From contig JASBRX010000048.1 of the NCBI GenBank assembly GCA_030149245.1, positions 1 to 41,309 on the forward strand: DNA of 41,309 nucleotides. Reading direction: 5' to 3'. Source of the DNA: Sphingomonas bacterium (GTDB lineage: Bacteria > Pseudomonadota > Alphaproteobacteria > Sphingomonadales > Sphingomonadaceae). Both the position numbers and the translations under genes were made by a program. Position 1 is the first letter of the stretch. Each line of letters opens with the position of its first letter. The notes below the pieces were generated by a model. The model searched no databases. It was not told the DNA's origin and was given only the letters and a program-made list of their open reading frames with translations. This document shows, in pieces, positions 39,640-41,309 of the stretch.

Positions 39640-41309
39640 ATGCGCAGATTCGGTTTCGCTTTGGTGACACTCTTGTTCGCGTTGATCGCGGTCCCGGTGG
39701 CGGCGCAGCCCGCTGGGCAGGATAACCTCAAGGTCGATCTGATCGCCGAAAGCGACGCCCCCGCACCGGGCAGCGAGGTGACGATCGCCTTCGTCGCCAA
39801 ACCCAATCCCGGCTGGCACGGCTATTGGAAAAACCCCGGCGACGCCGGTCTCGACACGCGGCTCGACTGGACGCTGCCCCAGGGCGTGACCGCAGGTGAG
39901 CTGCGCTACCCGGTGCCGACGCGGCTGATGATCGCCGGCATCATGAACTATATCTACAAGGGCGATTACACCCAGTTCGCGACGCTGAGGATCCCCGCCG
40001 GCCTCGCCCCCGGCACCCAGCTGCCGATCGCGGTGCGCGCCGATTACCTGATCTGCACCGACGAAATCTGCGTCCCCGAGACCGAAAATCTGACGCTGAA
40101 CCTGACCGTCGGTGACGGTTCGATCACCCCCGAACGCCGCGCGCAATTCGACCAGTGGCGCCGCCTGTTGCCCAAGCCGCTCGGCAGCGAAGCGACGTTT
40201 CAGGTCGCCGAGGGCACGCTGCGCATCGCGATCCCGTTCCCCGCATCGGTCGATCTGTGGAAGGACGCGTACTTCTTCGCGCAGACCCCCGATGCCCTCA
40301 CCTATTCCGCGCCGCAGAGCGTCACGCGCGACGGCGACACGCTGATCCTGTCGGTCAAGGCCGGATCGAACGTCCCCGAACGCCTCGACGGCATCCTCGC
40401 CACCGGCGAGCGCGACGGCTTTGCGCTCACCGCCGTCCCCGGCACCGTCGCCGCTGCACCCGCAGCGCCAGCCGCCATCGACTGGAGCGCAGCCCTGCTT
40501 GCGCTCGGCGGGGCGCTGCTCGGTGGGCTGATCCTCAACATCATGCCATGCGTCTTCCCGATCCTCAGCCTCAAGGCGCTGACCCTGGCGCGCGGCAACA
40601 GCCACCAGGCCCACGTCGAAGGCATGGCCTATACCGCCGGCGTAGTGCTGGCCTGCATCCTGCTGGGCGGCGTGATGCTCGGCCTGCGCGCGGCGGGCGA
40701 GGAAGTGGGCTGGGCGTTCCAGTTGCAGGAACCGTGGGTCGTCGCGCTGCTGGTCCTGCTCGCCACCGCGATCACCGCCAACTTCGCCGGGCTGTACGAG
40801 CTGCCCGGCCTCTCGCTCGAAAGTGCGCCCGCTTCCGGTTCCTCCGGCGCAAAGGGCGCGTTCGGCACCGGTCTGCTTGCCGCGTTCGTCGCCACGCCCT
40901 GCACCGGCCCGTTCATGGCCGCGGCGTTCGGCGCGGCCTTGGTTATGCCGTGGTGGGCCGCGCTTGCGATCTTCGCCGCGCTGGGTCTCGGCCTTGGCCT
41001 GCCGTTTCTCGCCATCGGCTTCATCCCCGCGCTGCGCCGCCTGCTGCCGAAGCCCGGCGCGTGGATGGAAACCTTCCGCCACGCCATGGCAGTGCCGATG
41101 GGCCTTACCCTGCTATGGCTGTTCTGGCTGGCGCGACAACTGGGCGGCGGCACCTTCGGCCTGCTCACCGTCGTTCTCGCCGTGGCGCTGGTCGGCGCGC
41201 TCTCCGTCGTGCGGCGCGACCAGCGCGGCGGACGCCGCCCGCTTGCCGGCACGCTGGCCGCGATCGCGCTGACCGCGGCGGCGGTGGTCCTGTTGCCCCG
41301 CACCGTCAG
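39640..41309 (+). CDS. dsbD: DsbD/ScsB-type thiol:disulfide interchange protein, 3' end cut by the window
   Basis: 556 codons are visible and the frame runs off the window. Signal peptide MRRFGFALVTLLFALIAVPVAAQ. The N-terminal periplasmic domain has the redox Cys pair LICTDEICVPE (about 141-151). A TM domain from about residue 285 carries the two conserved Cys in NIMPCVFPILSLKA and FVATPCTGPFM, the electron pathway of DsbD. A C-terminal thioredoxin domain is expected beyond the window. It moves electrons from cytoplasmic thioredoxin to periplasmic Dsb partners. ATG 39640 has GGG upstream. It has 71 bp of shared upstream DNA with the phosphatase gene. Confidence 0.92.
   Translation, partial: MRRFGFALVTLLFALIAVPVAAQPAGQDNLKVDLIAESDAPAPGSEVTIAFVAKPNPGWHGYWKNPGDAGLDTRLDWTLPQGVTAGELRYPVPTRLMIAGIMNYIYKGDYTQFATLRIPAGLAPGTQLPIAVRADYLICTDEICVPETENLTLNLTVGDGSITPERRAQFDQWRRLLPKPLGSEATFQVAEGTLRIAIPFPASVDLWKDAYFFAQTPDALTYSAPQSVTRDGDTLILSVKAGSNVPERLDGILATGERDGFALTAVPGTVAAAPAAPAAIDWSAALLALGGALLGGLILNIMPCVFPILSLKALTLARGNSHQAHVEGMAYTAGVVLACILLGGVMLGLRAAGEEVGWAFQLQEPWVVALLVLLATAITANFAGLYELPGLSLESAPASGSSGAKGAFGTGLLAAFVATPCTGPFMAAAFGAALVMPWWAALAIFAALGLGLGLPFLAIGFIPALRRLLPKPGAWMETFRHAMAVPMGLTLLWLFWLARQLGGGTFGLLTVVLAVALVGALSVVRRDQRGGRRPLAGTLAAIALTAAAVVLLPRTV

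Noticed and set aside
39469..41082. 537-codon antisense frame opposite the dsbD-like gene
   Set aside because: The plus strand codes for a clear DsbD with signal peptide and paired Cys. The antisense product is repetitive Gly/Arg/Asp sequence.

Overview
The window looks like chromosome of an alphaproteobacterium of the Sphingomonadaceae, most likely Sphingomonas or a close relative. This rests on uniformly high GC, the order mutM-rpsT-dnaA, convergent aroB-aroK beside xerD-accA, Flp pilin genes, and TTG or GTG starts coupled to upstream stop codons. No marker in the window fixes the species.

Positions 1-14,740 are core genome. They hold DNA repair and replication genes (mutM, rpsT, dnaA), the shikimate pair aroK-aroB on the minus strand, and a plus-strand run of a 45-aa membrane peptide, a 600-aa exported protein of unknown function, xerD and accA. 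A long inverted repeat follows, then three Flp-type pilin genes, mutT and a TerC-family membrane protein. Next come a YdcH (DUF465) protein, a SAM methyltransferase, comF, and the tightly overlapping grxC / nitrilase / DUF1178 operon. Two copies of a structured DNA/RNA motif with a variable inner stem flank the ydcH gene.

Positions 14,743-24,518 are a tRNA-Arg(CCT) gene and a 9.7-kb integrative element inserted into its 3' end. The element is bounded by 20-bp direct repeats (14800-14819 and 24499-24518). It carries a tyrosine integrase with repeated TGGGGGCAT arm-like sites near both ends, a small excisionase-type HTH protein, and a HUH/YxxK rolling-circle initiator-like protein followed by an inverted-repeat region that could be its origin. 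Its largest gene is a 1368-aa single-chain restriction-modification enzyme, followed by two small coupled genes. A lipoprotein, a 204-aa protein of unknown function and an SRAP (HMCES/YedK-like) protein complete the cargo. There is no type IV secretion system and no classical relaxase, so it is best described as an integrative mobilizable or satellite-like element with defence cargo.

Positions 24,519-37,939 begin with a two-component system: a NarL-type regulator and a 998-aa beta-propeller sensor kinase. These are followed by an alpha/beta hydrolase, DoxX, pirin, a LysR regulator, and a minus-strand run of ycaC-like hydrolase, XapX, YtcJ-like amidohydrolase, a second DoxX, an MFS exporter and an alginate-export-type porin. 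The same operator-like palindrome, CCTACCC-N4-GGGTrG, lies in front of both the hydrolase gene and the ycaC gene. This suggests that the neighbouring response regulator controls the whole set. The window ends with a PafA-like alkaline phosphatase and, divergently, a dsbD-like gene cut by the window edge.
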